DNA of 64,000 bases, from assembly GCF_001421765.1 (NCBI RefSeq), contig NZ_LMLA01000013.1, forward strand, positions 62,001 to 126,000. Direction: 5' to 3'. The notes below the pieces were generated by a model, which worked only from the letters and a program-made list of their open reading frames with translations, did not search any database and was not told the DNA's origin. Positions 35,442 through 50,465 of the stretch are shown here, in pieces. Each line of letters opens with the position of its first letter. Position 1 is the first letter of the stretch. Source of the stretch: Sphingomonas sp. Leaf32. Its GTDB lineage: Bacteria; Pseudomonadota; Alphaproteobacteria; Sphingomonadales; Sphingomonadaceae. The translations under genes and the position numbers were made by a program.

Positions 35442-37813
35442 GCCGTCGCGCCCGGCTTGGCCGTGTAGAGCCGCACGCCGAACACCGGGCCGGCCGTGTT
35501 GCGGTCATGCGGCACGAAACGGACCTTCACCGCCGCCTTGCCGCGGGTCAGCGCCTCGGGCAGCGGGTAGTCGACGTCGAAGAACTTGCCCGGCCGATCC
35601 TCGCTCAGATGCTGGGTCGCGACCTTTACGTTGTCGACCAATATGTCGAAGTCGCGACCGCGTTCGCCGCCCCAATAGGTCGCCTGCAGCACCAGCGGTC
35701 CCGGCCGGGTCTTCATGGTGAATTCCATGAACCCGCCCGACCGCACGTCGCGCCCCTGTCGTCCGCGATAGGTGACCGGATAGCTCTGGTCCGACGTCAG
35801 GTTGTGGTCGCGCTCCGGCTGCATTTCGCCCAGGAACATCGTGTCGACCGACCGCGCCGCGACATCCTTTCGCCGTGCCTGGTCGGCATTGTAGGCGGCT
35901 TCCTCCTGCGCCCAGGCGGCGTCCGAGAAATGCTTGAAATATACCGCGCTGCGCCGTTCGGTCTGACGATAGAAGGGGACGAACGTCATATCCTGCGGCC
36001 GGACCACGCCGCGCGTCGTATAGGTCGCGGGGCTTGCCGTCGCGGTGAAGCCGGCCAGCAGGTCCGCGCCGACCAGCGCCGGATCGGCCCCGTCCCATTT
36101 CGTCGCCACCGGCCCCAGATCGGCGGCCAGCACCAGCGGACCGTACAGCAGCGCGATGGTATCGGCATCGCCCGGCGCCCTTTCCGTCCGGAGTTCCATC
36201 GGCAGCGTGATCGCGACTGTGTCGCCCGCCTTCCACCGCCGCGTGACGATCGCATAGCCGCGCGCGAGGTCGGGCGTCACCGCCGCGCCGTTCACCGTCA
36301 CCCGCGCCTTGCCCGCCGCCCAGCCCGGCACGCGCAACGCGACCGGGAATCGGCCGCCGGCCACCTTGTCGAAGGTCAGCGTCGCGGTCTCACCGAACGG
36401 ATAGGGGGTGTCGAGCCGCACCTGCGCCCGCCGCGCCGCCCAGTCCGCCGTGGCCGGGATATAGAGATTGACGAAGAAGGTGCCGTCATCCCCCTCCCAG
36501 AAAATACTCTCGCCATGTTTAGCGTGCGCCTCCATCCCCGATCCGACACAGCACCAGAAGGCGTCGTCCTCGACCGATGAATAGCCCCGTTCGGCCCCCG
36601 ACAGCAGCGGGGTCATATAGGTGAAGCTGCCGGTCTTCGGGTCCTGCGCCGCCATGGTGTGGTTTAGGTGCGCGCGTTCGTAGAAATCGAACAGCGCGCC
36701 GTCGGGCTGCCACGACCACAGATGCCGCGTGAGCTTGAGCATGTTGTAGGTGTTGCAATGCTCGCACGTCTGTTCGGTAATGTGATCCGCGATCGTATCG
36801 GGCGCGCTGAAATATTCCCGGTCGGCATTGCCGCCGATGACATAGCTATGATGCTGCGTGACTGTGTCCCAGAAGAAGCGCGCGGCGGTGGCCTTGGCCG
36901 GTGCGCCGCCGCTCACCTCGTGAATGCGGGCGAGGCCGATCAGCTTGGGCACCTGCGTATTGGCGTGGAAATTCGCCAGTTTGTCCTCGCGCTGCATCAG
37001 CGGGTCGAGGACGCGATTGTCGTAGATCAGCTCGGCCATCTTCAGCCAGCGTCGGTTGCCGGTCTGCGCATACAGTTCGGCATAGCTTTCGTTCAGCCCG
37101 CCATATTCGCAACCGAGCACCTGCTGCACCTGTTCCGGCGTCAGCGCGGCGAACACGCGTTCGAAATAGCCGCCCAGTCCCTCGACCACCTTGAGTGCGG
37201 TGCGATTGCCCCATGCGGCATGGATGTCGAGCAGGCCGGCGAACAGCTTGTGGACGGTGTAGAGCGGCGACCATGCGCCGTTAAGGTCGAACCCGCCCGA
37301 CCGGATGTCGCCCTTCATCACTTCGGGAAAGATTTCTTCCCCGTCGACGATGGTCCCGTCCTTACGCTTGCGCCCCAGCGCACCGACATAGCCGTTGCCG
37401 CGCTTTGCCTGCGCCGCGGCCAGTTCGTCGACGATATAATCGGCACGGCGACGCATCTCGGCGTCGCCGGTCTGCTGGTACGTCAGCACCAGCGCGGTCA
37501 TGTAATGGCCCAGCGTATGGCCGGCGATCGTGTCGCTTTCCCACCCGCCATAGATCGGCGCCTTCGGCTCCAACCCGGCATATTTGCGGAAATTGTGTAG
37601 CAGGCGGTCGGGGCTGAGCCGGTGGAGATAGGTGCGGTTCACCTCGACCGCCGTCGCGAAATCGGACGGGCGCAGGCGCACCGCCGACAACGGCAACGGC
37701 TTCGCCGTTCCGGACAGCGTGCCGGCCGAAGTGGCACGGGCGATCGGCGCCGCCATGGTGGAGAGGGCCAACGCACCCGCGCCGGTCAGAAGTTCACGAC
37801 GACTTGCCTGCAT
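35438..37813 (-). CDS. GH127/GH146 beta-L-arabinofuranosidase, Tat-exported
   Basis: A 791-residue DUF1680-type enzyme. The N-terminus SRRELLTGAGALAL is a twin-arginine signal. Zinc-thiolate catalytic residues typical of this class are present: Glu351 and Cys353 in CEHCNTYNMLKL, and the pair Cys421-Cys422 in WCCVGSGMEAH, where the first Cys of the pair would be the nucleophile. A central (alpha/alpha)6 barrel is followed by beta-sandwich domains. Characterised relatives (HypBA1 in GH127, BT0349 in GH146) release L-arabinose from beta-linked arabinofuranosides, including those on hydroxyproline of extensin. The CEHCNTYNML variant looks closer to GH146. It heads the operon, preceded by GGAAGCGGG and a GTATAC operator. 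Confidence 0.88.
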   Translation of the reverse strand: MQASRRELLTGAGALALSTMAAPIARATSAGTLSGTAKPLPLSAVRLRPSDFATAVEVNRTYLHRLSPDRLLHNFRKYAGLEPKAPIYGGWESDTIAGHTLGHYMTALVLTYQQTGDAEMRRRADYIVDELAAAQAKRGNGYVGALGRKRKDGTIVDGEEIFPEVMKGDIRSGGFDLNGAWSPLYTVHKLFAGLLDIHAAWGNRTALKVVEGLGGYFERVFAALTPEQVQQVLGCEYGGLNESYAELYAQTGNRRWLKMAELIYDNRVLDPLMQREDKLANFHANTQVPKLIGLARIHEVSGGAPAKATAARFFWDTVTQHHSYVIGGNADREYFSAPDTIADHITEQTCEHCNTYNMLKLTRHLWSWQPDGALFDFYERAHLNHTMAAQDPKTGSFTYMTPLLSGAERGYSSVEDDAFWCCVGSGMEAHAKHGESIFWEGDDGTFFVNLYIPATADWAARRAQVRLDTPYPFGETATLTFDKVAGGRFPVALRVPGWAAGKARVTVNGAAVTPDLARGYAIVTRRWKAGDTVAITLPMELRTERAPGDADTIALLYGPLVLAADLGPVATKWDGADPALVGADLLAGFTATASPATYTTRGVVRPQDMTFVPFYRQTERRSAVYFKHFSDAAWAQEEAAYNADQARRKDVAARSVDTMFLGEMQPERDHNLTSDQSYPVTYRGRQGRDVRSGGFMEFTMKTRPGPLVLQATYWGGERGRDFDILVDNVKVATQHLSEDRPGKFFDVDYPLPEALTRGKAAVKVRFVPHDRNTAGPVFGVRLYTAKPGATA

Positions 37814-37835
37814 GACCCGCTTCCGCCATTTCTAA

Positions 37836-37849
37836 TATCGTATACCTTA
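37836..37849. promoter_or_regulatory. GTATAC operator, GH127/146 operon
   Basis: TATCGTATACCTTA lies 27 bases upstream of the first start codon of the five-gene operon. Its left half and core are identical to the sites at 13332 and 28956. Confidence 0.65.
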
Positions 37850-38065
37850 GGATAAATACGGATATGGTCAAGGTGCTACGGGTCTTGTCGATCGGCGCAT
37901 TGGATTGACCGGTAAGGGTGCATCCTGTTGTTCATGCTCCGAAACACGCTGCGATGGAGCCCGGACCCGGTGGTTATGGGAGCATCGCAGTCCGCAACCT
38001 CGGCGTTTCACCGTTCGTGGGCACGATCCGCAGCGAGCGCGGCACGGCTTGGGACAATGGGGCGG

Positions 38066-44211
<6,146 letters not shown>

Positions 44212-44215
<4 letters not shown>

Positions 44216-44925
44216 GCCACGGTCCGGCATTGCAGGAACAGGTTGCCGGTCAACCGGCCACATCGCGGATCGGCGGCATCGGCGGGCAGCGTCGTGATCG
44301 CACCCGAATGGAGCAGCGCCGCCCGGTAGAGGATCAGCCGGTCGGGGGCGGCATCGATCGTGTCGATCGCCTCGAACGGGCCGGCGTGGCCATCGGCATA
44401 GGCGGCGGGTAGATCGCCGATCTCCGTATCCAGCGCCGCGCGATAGGCGGGCAGGCGCTCGGCATCGATCGTCTCGAACCCGGTTGCGCGGTGGCGGAAG
44501 AAACGCGTGCCGTCGCCATTGGTCGCCGAAAGGAAATGGACGGTCGCGAATTGCAGCCGGTCCGCGGAATCGACATGCGGCACGCGCTGATCGGGGGTCA
44601 GCGCCTCGGCCGGCAGGGTCACGAGCGAGAAATTGCCGCGAGCGCGGGCGGGCTGGACCGATGCGCCGGTGAAATGCGCGGCGATCAGCGGCAGGACCAT
44701 GCGCACCATCGCATCGACATAGGCGGTCGGCGCGGGGCCGAGCAGGCCGGGATAGAAACTGCCGACCTCCGTCGCAGGAACGAATTTCGACCGGTTCGCG
44801 GCGAAATCGACCAGGGCATCGCGCTGCCCGGTCGCACGATCGATGACGACGACCGGCTCACGTTCGCGACCGACATGGTGGACGGTGATGACGGGCGGGG
44901 CGATGGCGATCGGGATGGACGACAT
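44212..44925 (-). CDS. DUF6445 protein, 2OG-Fe(II) dioxygenase-like
   Basis: A 237-residue cytoplasmic protein resembling DUF6445 family members found between TBDR and halogenase-like genes. It shows a plausible facial triad of 2-oxoglutarate/Fe(II) oxygenases: His117-X-Asp119 in VPHVDSAD and His206 in LLHSGAI, then an Arg in GRLTGNLFLQC placed where 2-oxoglutarate would bind. ATG 44925 is chosen because it starts at the family-like N-terminus; ATG 44967 is possible, and neither has a strong ribosome-binding site. It lies about 100 bases after the TBDR stop. Function unknown. Confidence 0.7.
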
Positions 44926-45026
44926 GCAATATCCGATAGCCCGAAAAGCGCCGGCATGGCGAACCATGCCGGCAGGGAGGGAAGCGGTCGGCGACGGTAC
45001 GCGCGGTGCGCACCGTCGCCCGATCC

Positions 45027-47846
45027 TCAGTAGGTCGCGCGCACCGACAGGCCGAAGCGGCGATCGTTCAGCTGATATTGCAGCGGTGCCGATGGCGTGC
45101 CGATGTAGAGGATGTTCATGCGGTTGTTCAGGTTCACCACATCGGCCGACACCGCGACATGGTCGTTCAGGTTGACGCTGATCGACGCATCCAGCGACGC
45201 ATAGGGCTTGGCGAACTGTCCCTGCCCGTTGGCGCCGCTGCCCGTCGTCTGTTCAAGATAGCTCGACCGGCCATTATAGGCGAGGCGGGCGGTGACCGGT
45301 CCCTTTTCGTACAGGCCGATCAGGTTGTAGCTGTGCTTCGACAGCTTTTCGAGCGGCAGGGTCGAGGGCAGGTTGTTGCTCGACGACGAGAACGGATTCT
45401 CTACGTTCGAGTCGACATAGGTGTAGTTCGCCTGGATGCCGAAGCCGCTGAGCAGGCCGGGCAGGAAGTCGAAGAACTGCTGATAGCCGGCTTCGAGGCC
45501 CTTGACCGTGCCGTCGCCCGAATTGAGCGTCGAGTTCACATTGTACTGCCGCCCGCCATAGGTGCCGATGAAGCGACCGCTGGACAGGAAGCCGTTGACC
45601 TTCTTGTAGAACAGGCCCGCGGTCAGCGATCCGGTCGGGGCGAAATACCATTCGGCGGTCAGGTCGAAATTGTCCGACTTGATCGGCCGGAGGAACGGGT
45701 TGCCCGAATTGGCGAAGGGCAGGCCGTTGTTCGGATCGACCTGGTTCGGGTTCTGCAGCGTGACGTTGGTCGACAGCACGTCGAAGTTCGGTCGCGCCAC
45801 ACCCTTCGAATAGGCGAAACGCATCTGGAACTGGTCGGTCAGCCGGGCGCGGATGTTCATGCTGGGCAGCACGTTGGTATAGTCGTTGCCGAGCGAGATC
45901 GCGGTGCTGGAGCCGTCGTTGTTGAACTGCGTACCGACCGATGTGGTGCGCGTCTTGACGATCCGCACGCCGACGCCGCCGTCGAAACGGATGCCGCCGA
46001 GCGCGAACTCGTAATCGGCGATGCCCCAGGCGGTGTAGGTCTTTTCGGTCTGGCGATTGAGGTCGCCCGGCGTGAACGCGTCCTTCGTCTGCGCACCGAA
46101 CAGCGCATAGAGCGCCTTGGTCTGTTCCCACACGCCCTTGCCGGCCGGGAATGCCGGATACAGGATGCCGCCGGTGACGGAGTTGCCGTCGAACCAGTTC
46201 TTCGACGGACCCTTCATCGCCAATTGCGGGAAGTTGCTGAGCGGGATCAGCGGGGTACCGGCCGGCACGTCGCGGCAACCTGGCGAGATGCCCTGATAGA
46301 GACAGACACCGTTCCAGGTGCCGCGCAGGTCGATGCTGTTGTCCGAATAGCGGCCGCCGCCGCGAAGCTTCTTCAGGAAGCCGCCCTCGAAATCATATTC
46401 GATGTCATAGGCGAGCGCGAGCGTCTCGGCATCGTTGCGCTGGAGCGAATCCGCGATGAACGGCAGCGAGTAGTTCGCCGGGTTGTTCAGCACCGACGGA
46501 TTGGTGACGTCCCAACGCGGATATTTGCCGCGCAGGTCGAATACGACGGTCGACGGGTGCGGGGCGACGGTGCCGCCATATTGCCCGGTCGCGTTCTGGT
46601 TGGTGCGGCTGTACAGCGACAGGACGTGGCCGTTGCGGTCGGCGTTATAGTAAGACGTCAGATACTGGACGTCGAAATTGACCTTGGCGCGGTCGGTCGC
46701 CTGCCAGCCGACGTTGAACGTGTAGTTCTGGCTGGCGCTCCACAATTCCTGATCGAAGCGGCCGGTTTCGAAGGTCTGCGGCGACAGCGATCCGCTGGTC
46801 GCATAACCGTCCTTGTTGAAGGTGAACGCGGCACCCGGCGTCGGCAGCGTGTTGTACTGCGTAACCTGGCCGGTGGAGTTGTACTGGTTACCGGGCAGGT
46901 TGTTGAAGTCGTAGTAATAGGCGCCGGTGCGGTTGAACCAGTATTTGGTGCCCTGATACTGCGCGGTAACCAGCACCGCGTCGCTTGCCTGCCACTGGAC
47001 GGCCGCGGCAATGCCGAAGCGCTTGCGATCGCCCTTGTCGTCATAGACTTCGAAGCCGTACGGGACCTGCGCATTGCCCGGTGCATTCGCGATCGCGCCC
47101 GGACGCGCCTCGCCGAACGGGCCGGCGAGCAGGCCGTCCTGCCGGTAATGGCTCTTCGAATAGACCGCGTTCACCAGGAAACCGATTTCGCCGATGCTGG
47201 TATCGTAGCGGTTGCTGTACAGGCCCGAGAAGGCATAGCCGGGCTTGTCGACGCGGTCGTAATAATTGCCGCGCGCGGTCATGCTGATGACCTGACCGGT
47301 CGAATCGAACGGCCGGCGCGTGCGCAGGTTGACCGCGCCGCCGACGCCGCCTTCGATGATATTCGCGGGCGCGTTCTTGTAAACGTCGATGCCGGAAAGC
47401 AGTTCGGGCGGAATGCCTTCAAGGTCGAAGGCGCGGCCGCCGGACGCGGAGTAGACGGCGCGGCCGTCGAGGAAATTCTGCACTTGGGTCAGACCGCGGA
47501 CGGTCACTGCCGGCTGGGTGCGGTGGTCGAAATCGGTCGCGCCTTCGCCATAGCGGCGCTGGATCTGCACACCGGTGATCCGCTGCAGCGCTTCGGTGGT
47601 GTTGACGTCGGGCAGCTTGCCGATGTCCTGCGCGCTGACCGAATCGACGATCTGGTCGGAGTTCTGCTTGATGGCCTGTGCGGTGCGCAGCGATGCGCGC
47701 ACGCCGGTAACGACGATGTCGTCCGGGTTCTCGGTCGCCGCATCGGCGGTGGCCTGTGTCGTCGTCTGTGCGGATGCCGCGGCGGTGAACCCACCGACCG
47801 TCATCAGCGAAGCGCTCGCCAAAAGCGCGCGTTTGATCGTGTTCAT
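45027..47846 (-). CDS. TonB-dependent receptor (arabinogalactan-oligosaccharide candidate)
   Basis: Outer-membrane receptor of 939 residues. Signal peptide ends AAASAQ; TonB-box-like DIVVTGVR; plug DSVSAQDIGKLPDVNTTEALQRITGVQIQRRYGE-type region with VRGLTQVQNFLDGR; barrel ends RRFGLSVRATY. ATG 47846 follows GGGGAGAGGGGATA. First gene of the operon with DUF6445, halogenase-like, GH2 and GH43 genes, which points to import of galactose/arabinose-containing oligosaccharides. A GTATAC-type site lies 50-63 bases upstream, and a divergent GntR gene faces it. Confidence 0.9.
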   Translation of the reverse strand: MNTIKRALLASASLMTVGGFTAAASAQTTTQATADAATENPDDIVVTGVRASLRTAQAIKQNSDQIVDSVSAQDIGKLPDVNTTEALQRITGVQIQRRYGEGATDFDHRTQPAVTVRGLTQVQNFLDGRAVYSASGGRAFDLEGIPPELLSGIDVYKNAPANIIEGGVGGAVNLRTRRPFDSTGQVISMTARGNYYDRVDKPGYAFSGLYSNRYDTSIGEIGFLVNAVYSKSHYRQDGLLAGPFGEARPGAIANAPGNAQVPYGFEVYDDKGDRKRFGIAAAVQWQASDAVLVTAQYQGTKYWFNRTGAYYYDFNNLPGNQYNSTGQVTQYNTLPTPGAAFTFNKDGYATSGSLSPQTFETGRFDQELWSASQNYTFNVGWQATDRAKVNFDVQYLTSYYNADRNGHVLSLYSRTNQNATGQYGGTVAPHPSTVVFDLRGKYPRWDVTNPSVLNNPANYSLPFIADSLQRNDAETLALAYDIEYDFEGGFLKKLRGGGRYSDNSIDLRGTWNGVCLYQGISPGCRDVPAGTPLIPLSNFPQLAMKGPSKNWFDGNSVTGGILYPAFPAGKGVWEQTKALYALFGAQTKDAFTPGDLNRQTEKTYTAWGIADYEFALGGIRFDGGVGVRIVKTRTTSVGTQFNNDGSSTAISLGNDYTNVLPSMNIRARLTDQFQMRFAYSKGVARPNFDVLSTNVTLQNPNQVDPNNGLPFANSGNPFLRPIKSDNFDLTAEWYFAPTGSLTAGLFYKKVNGFLSSGRFIGTYGGRQYNVNSTLNSGDGTVKGLEAGYQQFFDFLPGLLSGFGIQANYTYVDSNVENPFSSSSNNLPSTLPLEKLSKHSYNLIGLYEKGPVTARLAYNGRSSYLEQTTGSGANGQGQFAKPYASLDASISVNLNDHVAVSADVVNLNNRMNILYIGTPSAPLQYQLNDRRFGLSVRATY

Positions 47847-47895
47847 TATCCCCTCTCCCCATTGATGGCCCTGACCCGAGCCTTGTCTGACATAT

Positions 47896-47909
47896 TACCG
47901 TATATCATT
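47896..47909. promoter_or_regulatory. GTATAC-type operator, TBDR/GH2 operon
   Basis: TACCGTATATCATT lies 50-63 bases before the TBDR start, in the 142-bp region shared with the divergent GntR gene. Nine bases, TACCGTATA, are identical to the site at 30142; the last core base differs (GTATAT). It could serve either of the two GntR regulators. Confidence 0.5.
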
Positions 47910-47988
47910 TGCCTGACAATATGAAATCGAACGGTCGACGCGGCGATCGATTTGCGCCTATGTTCGCCATCGATAGGGGAGAGCCGGA

Positions 47989-48726
47989 ATGGCCGTGCGT
48001 AAAGGGGGACAGCCCGCGAATGTCGCGCTGGCGCGCAGGATCGGTGTGGCGATCGTCACCGGGAAACACGAACCGGGAAGCGGCCTGCCCGGCGAGATCG
48101 ATCTGGCGGAGAGCTTCAACGTATCGCGCAGCGTGATCCGCGAGTCGCTGCGGATGCTGGCTGCCAAGGGCCTGGTCGAAAGCCGGCCCAAGGCGGGCAC
48201 CCGCGTACGCGAGCGGCAGGCGTGGAATCTGCTCGACCCCGAACTGCTGGGATGGATGTTCGAAGGCGAACCGCCGCCGCTCGCCTTCGTTCGCAGCCTG
48301 TTCCAGCTACGCATGATCGTCGAACCCGCTGCGGCGGAGCTGGCGGCGGTATCGCGCTCGCCCCGGCAATTGACGCGCATGGGGCACGCGCTGGAGGAAA
48401 TGGCCCGTCTCGGCCTCGACAGCGAGGCTGGCCGGGCAGCGGATCAGAGCTTCCATGCGACCATTCTGGAAGCGACGGGCAACGAGTTGCTGGTCAGCCT
48501 GTCGGCGAGTATCGCAGCGGCGGTACGCTGGACGACCTTCTTCAAATATCGCGCCGGTGCGCCGCGCGATCCGGTGGGCGAGCATCAAGCGTTGTTCGAG
48601 GCGATCGCGCGGGGCGATGGCGCAGGCGCACGCACTGCGACCGAAACGCTGGTCGAACTGGCGCGGCAGGATACCGAACGCGCCATGGCCCTGTCGGCGA
48701 TGACGGATAATATGTCTGGCAAATGA
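47989..48726 (+). CDS. GntR/FadR-family regulator, DgoR-like
   Basis: A 245-residue FCD-domain regulator. The winged helix-turn-helix lies at about residues 10-77 (LPGEIDLAESFNVSRSVIRESLRMLAAKGLVESRPKAGT-type), followed by the WNLLDPELLGWMFEG linker typical of the galactonate repressor DgoR, and an FCD domain with ADQSFHATIL and GEHQALFEAI. It is divergent from the TBDR/GH2 operon and upstream of the GH35/GH30 pair, so it probably senses a galactose- or arabinose-derived acid and controls one or both. ATG 47989 is in the frame starting MAVRKGGQP after GGGGAGAGCCGGA. Confidence 0.85.
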   Translation: MAVRKGGQPANVALARRIGVAIVTGKHEPGSGLPGEIDLAESFNVSRSVIRESLRMLAAKGLVESRPKAGTRVRERQAWNLLDPELLGWMFEGEPPPLAFVRSLFQLRMIVEPAAAELAAVSRSPRQLTRMGHALEEMARLGLDSEAGRAADQSFHATILEATGNELLVSLSASIAAAVRWTTFFKYRAGAPRDPVGEHQALFEAIARGDGAGARTATETLVELARQDTERAMALSAMTDNMSGK

Positions 48727-48783
48727 ACCAGGCGGCAATCTTTCAGTCGTCCTGCCATTTGACGTCGAAGTGATTCGAGGTAA

Positions 48784-48794
48784 TTGTCGTACAA
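48784..48794. promoter_or_regulatory. Putative GntR site, GH35/GH30 operon
   Basis: TTGT-CGT-ACAA is a perfect inverted repeat with a 3-base centre, 22-32 bases upstream of the GH35 start. It fits the alternative FadR-type spacing (GT, three bases, AC) rather than the GTATAC form, so the adjacent DgoR-like regulator is the more likely binder. Confidence 0.45.
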
Positions 48795-48815
48795 GATAAA
48801 AATGGGGAGAGGTTG

Positions 48816-50465
48816 ATGTTCGTCATCGACGCTGGCGCCGTCGCGCGCCGGTTCGCCGCCGTGTGCGCCGGGCAACGCGGGTACCATGGCAATTGGCGGT
48901 TCGCTGCCGGATGTGCTGCATTGGCGCTGGCCTTGCCCGCTACCGCGCAACAGAGCCGAATGGTCGCGTATTCGACCGGAACCAAGCCCGTGCTGCAGGT
49001 CGATGGTGCGCCCTATCTGCTGCTGGGTATGCAGTTGAACAATTCCAGCGGCTTTCCGGCCGAGTTCCGCCGCCTTGCTCCTGCCATCGCGCGCAGCCAC
49101 GCCAATACGGTGATGGCGCCGATCGGGTGGGAAACGATCGAACCGGAGGAAGGGCGGTTCGACTGGACCGTCGTCGACGGCCTGATCGCCGAGGCGCGGG
49201 CGCAGGACGTGCGGCTGGTGCTGCTCTGGTTCGGCACCTGGAAGAACGGCAATATGAGCTATGTGCCGGCGTGGGTGAAGCGCGACCCTAAGCGCTTCCC
49301 CCGGGTGATGACGGCGGAGGGCAAGCCGATCGAGGTCCTGACGCCGATCGCGACGGCCAGCCGCGACGCCGACGCCCGCGCCTTCGCCGCACTGATGGCG
49401 CATCTGAAGGCGATCGACGCCGCGCGGGGCACGGTCATCATGGTGCAGGTGCAGAACGAGGCCGGGACGCTGGGCGCGGACCGCGACCATTCCCCCGCCG
49501 CCGAGGCATTGTTCCGGGCGCAGGTGCCCGCCGACATGGGTGGCGCGAAGCCGGGTGACTGGGTCGCCAACTTTGCCGAACGGGCGCCGGAGGCGTTCAT
49601 GGCGTATCACACCGCGCGCTATGTCGGCGCGGTCGCGGCGGCGGGGAAGGCCGCCTATCCCCTCCCGCTCTACGTCAATGTCTGGCCGCGCGAACAGCCC
49701 GGTCTGTTGCGGCCGGGCGACAGTTCGCCGTCGGGCGGAGCGGTGTCGTGGCTGTTGCCGCAATGGCGTGCGCTGGCCCCGGCGATCGACGTGATCGGCG
49801 TCGACAATTACGACACCAATGTCGCACCCTATACCGAGATCGCGCGCGCCTATGACGTGCCGGGCAACCCGCTATTCGTACCCGAGACCGGCGGCAGCAT
49901 GGCCCATGCCCGCCACGCCTTCTGGACGGTGGCGCAGCCTTACGCGATCGGCATCGGCAAGTTCGGCATCGCCACGGATTTCGGTATGAAGGACGGCAAG
50001 GAAGCCGAGGAGCCGATCGCACTCGATTACCGGTTGCTGCGCGACGTCGCACCGATCCTGCTGCCGCTGCGCGAGGCAGGGCGGGTGCGGGTGGCGGTCG
50101 AGCAGGACGGGATGGCGAACGTCCCGATGGGCTTTGCCGGCATGGATTTGGTCGCCCGGTTCGGGGCGGTGCGCGACGGCTATGGTGGACCGCGCGGGCA
50201 GGGCAATGCCGACCTGTCGGGGCGGGTCATCGCCGCGCAGGTCGCCGCCGACCGCTATCTGCTGACCGGTGCCGCCGCGAACCTGAAATTCGCCCTTCCG
50301 CTGGGGCAGGACGGGTCAGTGCAACTGGTGCGCGTCGAGGAAGGGCATGTCGAGAGCGGGCGGTTCGTGCGCGACCGGTTGCTCAATGGCGACGAGACCG
50401 CGTTCGGGCTGATCCTGCCGCTGACGGGCAAGACGCTGATGGTGACCGTGCAGGTGAACCGGTGA
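48816..50465 (+). CDS. GH35-like beta-galactosidase (DUF5597-type C-terminus)
   Basis: A 549-residue exported glycosidase of the GH35/GH42-like clan. Acid/base Glu215 is in VQVQNEAGTLG and nucleophile Glu357 in LFVPETGGS; GWETIEPEEGRFDW and LWFGTWKNG are typical of this barrel. C-terminal residues about 400-549 resemble the DUF5597 domain of these proteins. A hydrophobic segment ending ALPATAQ (residues about 28-45) is the export signal after an unusually long n-region. ATG 48816 follows GGGGAG; a TTG one codon earlier is less likely. It is translationally coupled to the GH30 gene (GTGA). Expected to remove beta-galactosyl residues. Confidence 0.82.
   Translation: MFVIDAGAVARRFAAVCAGQRGYHGNWRFAAGCAALALALPATAQQSRMVAYSTGTKPVLQVDGAPYLLLGMQLNNSSGFPAEFRRLAPAIARSHANTVMAPIGWETIEPEEGRFDWTVVDGLIAEARAQDVRLVLLWFGTWKNGNMSYVPAWVKRDPKRFPRVMTAEGKPIEVLTPIATASRDADARAFAALMAHLKAIDAARGTVIMVQVQNEAGTLGADRDHSPAAEALFRAQVPADMGGAKPGDWVANFAERAPEAFMAYHTARYVGAVAAAGKAAYPLPLYVNVWPREQPGLLRPGDSSPSGGAVSWLLPQWRALAPAIDVIGVDNYDTNVAPYTEIARAYDVPGNPLFVPETGGSMAHARHAFWTVAQPYAIGIGKFGIATDFGMKDGKEAEEPIALDYRLLRDVAPILLPLREAGRVRVAVEQDGMANVPMGFAGMDLVARFGAVRDGYGGPRGQGNADLSGRVIAAQVAADRYLLTGAAANLKFALPLGQDGSVQLVRVEEGHVESGRFVRDRLLNGDETAFGLILPLTGKTLMVTVQVNR

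Noticed and set aside
37850-38065. Possible transposase remnant (a translated SERGTAWDNG string resembles IS3-type SRKGNCYDNA)
   Set aside because: The similarity covers about ten residues only; no terminal repeats or further transposase motifs were found.
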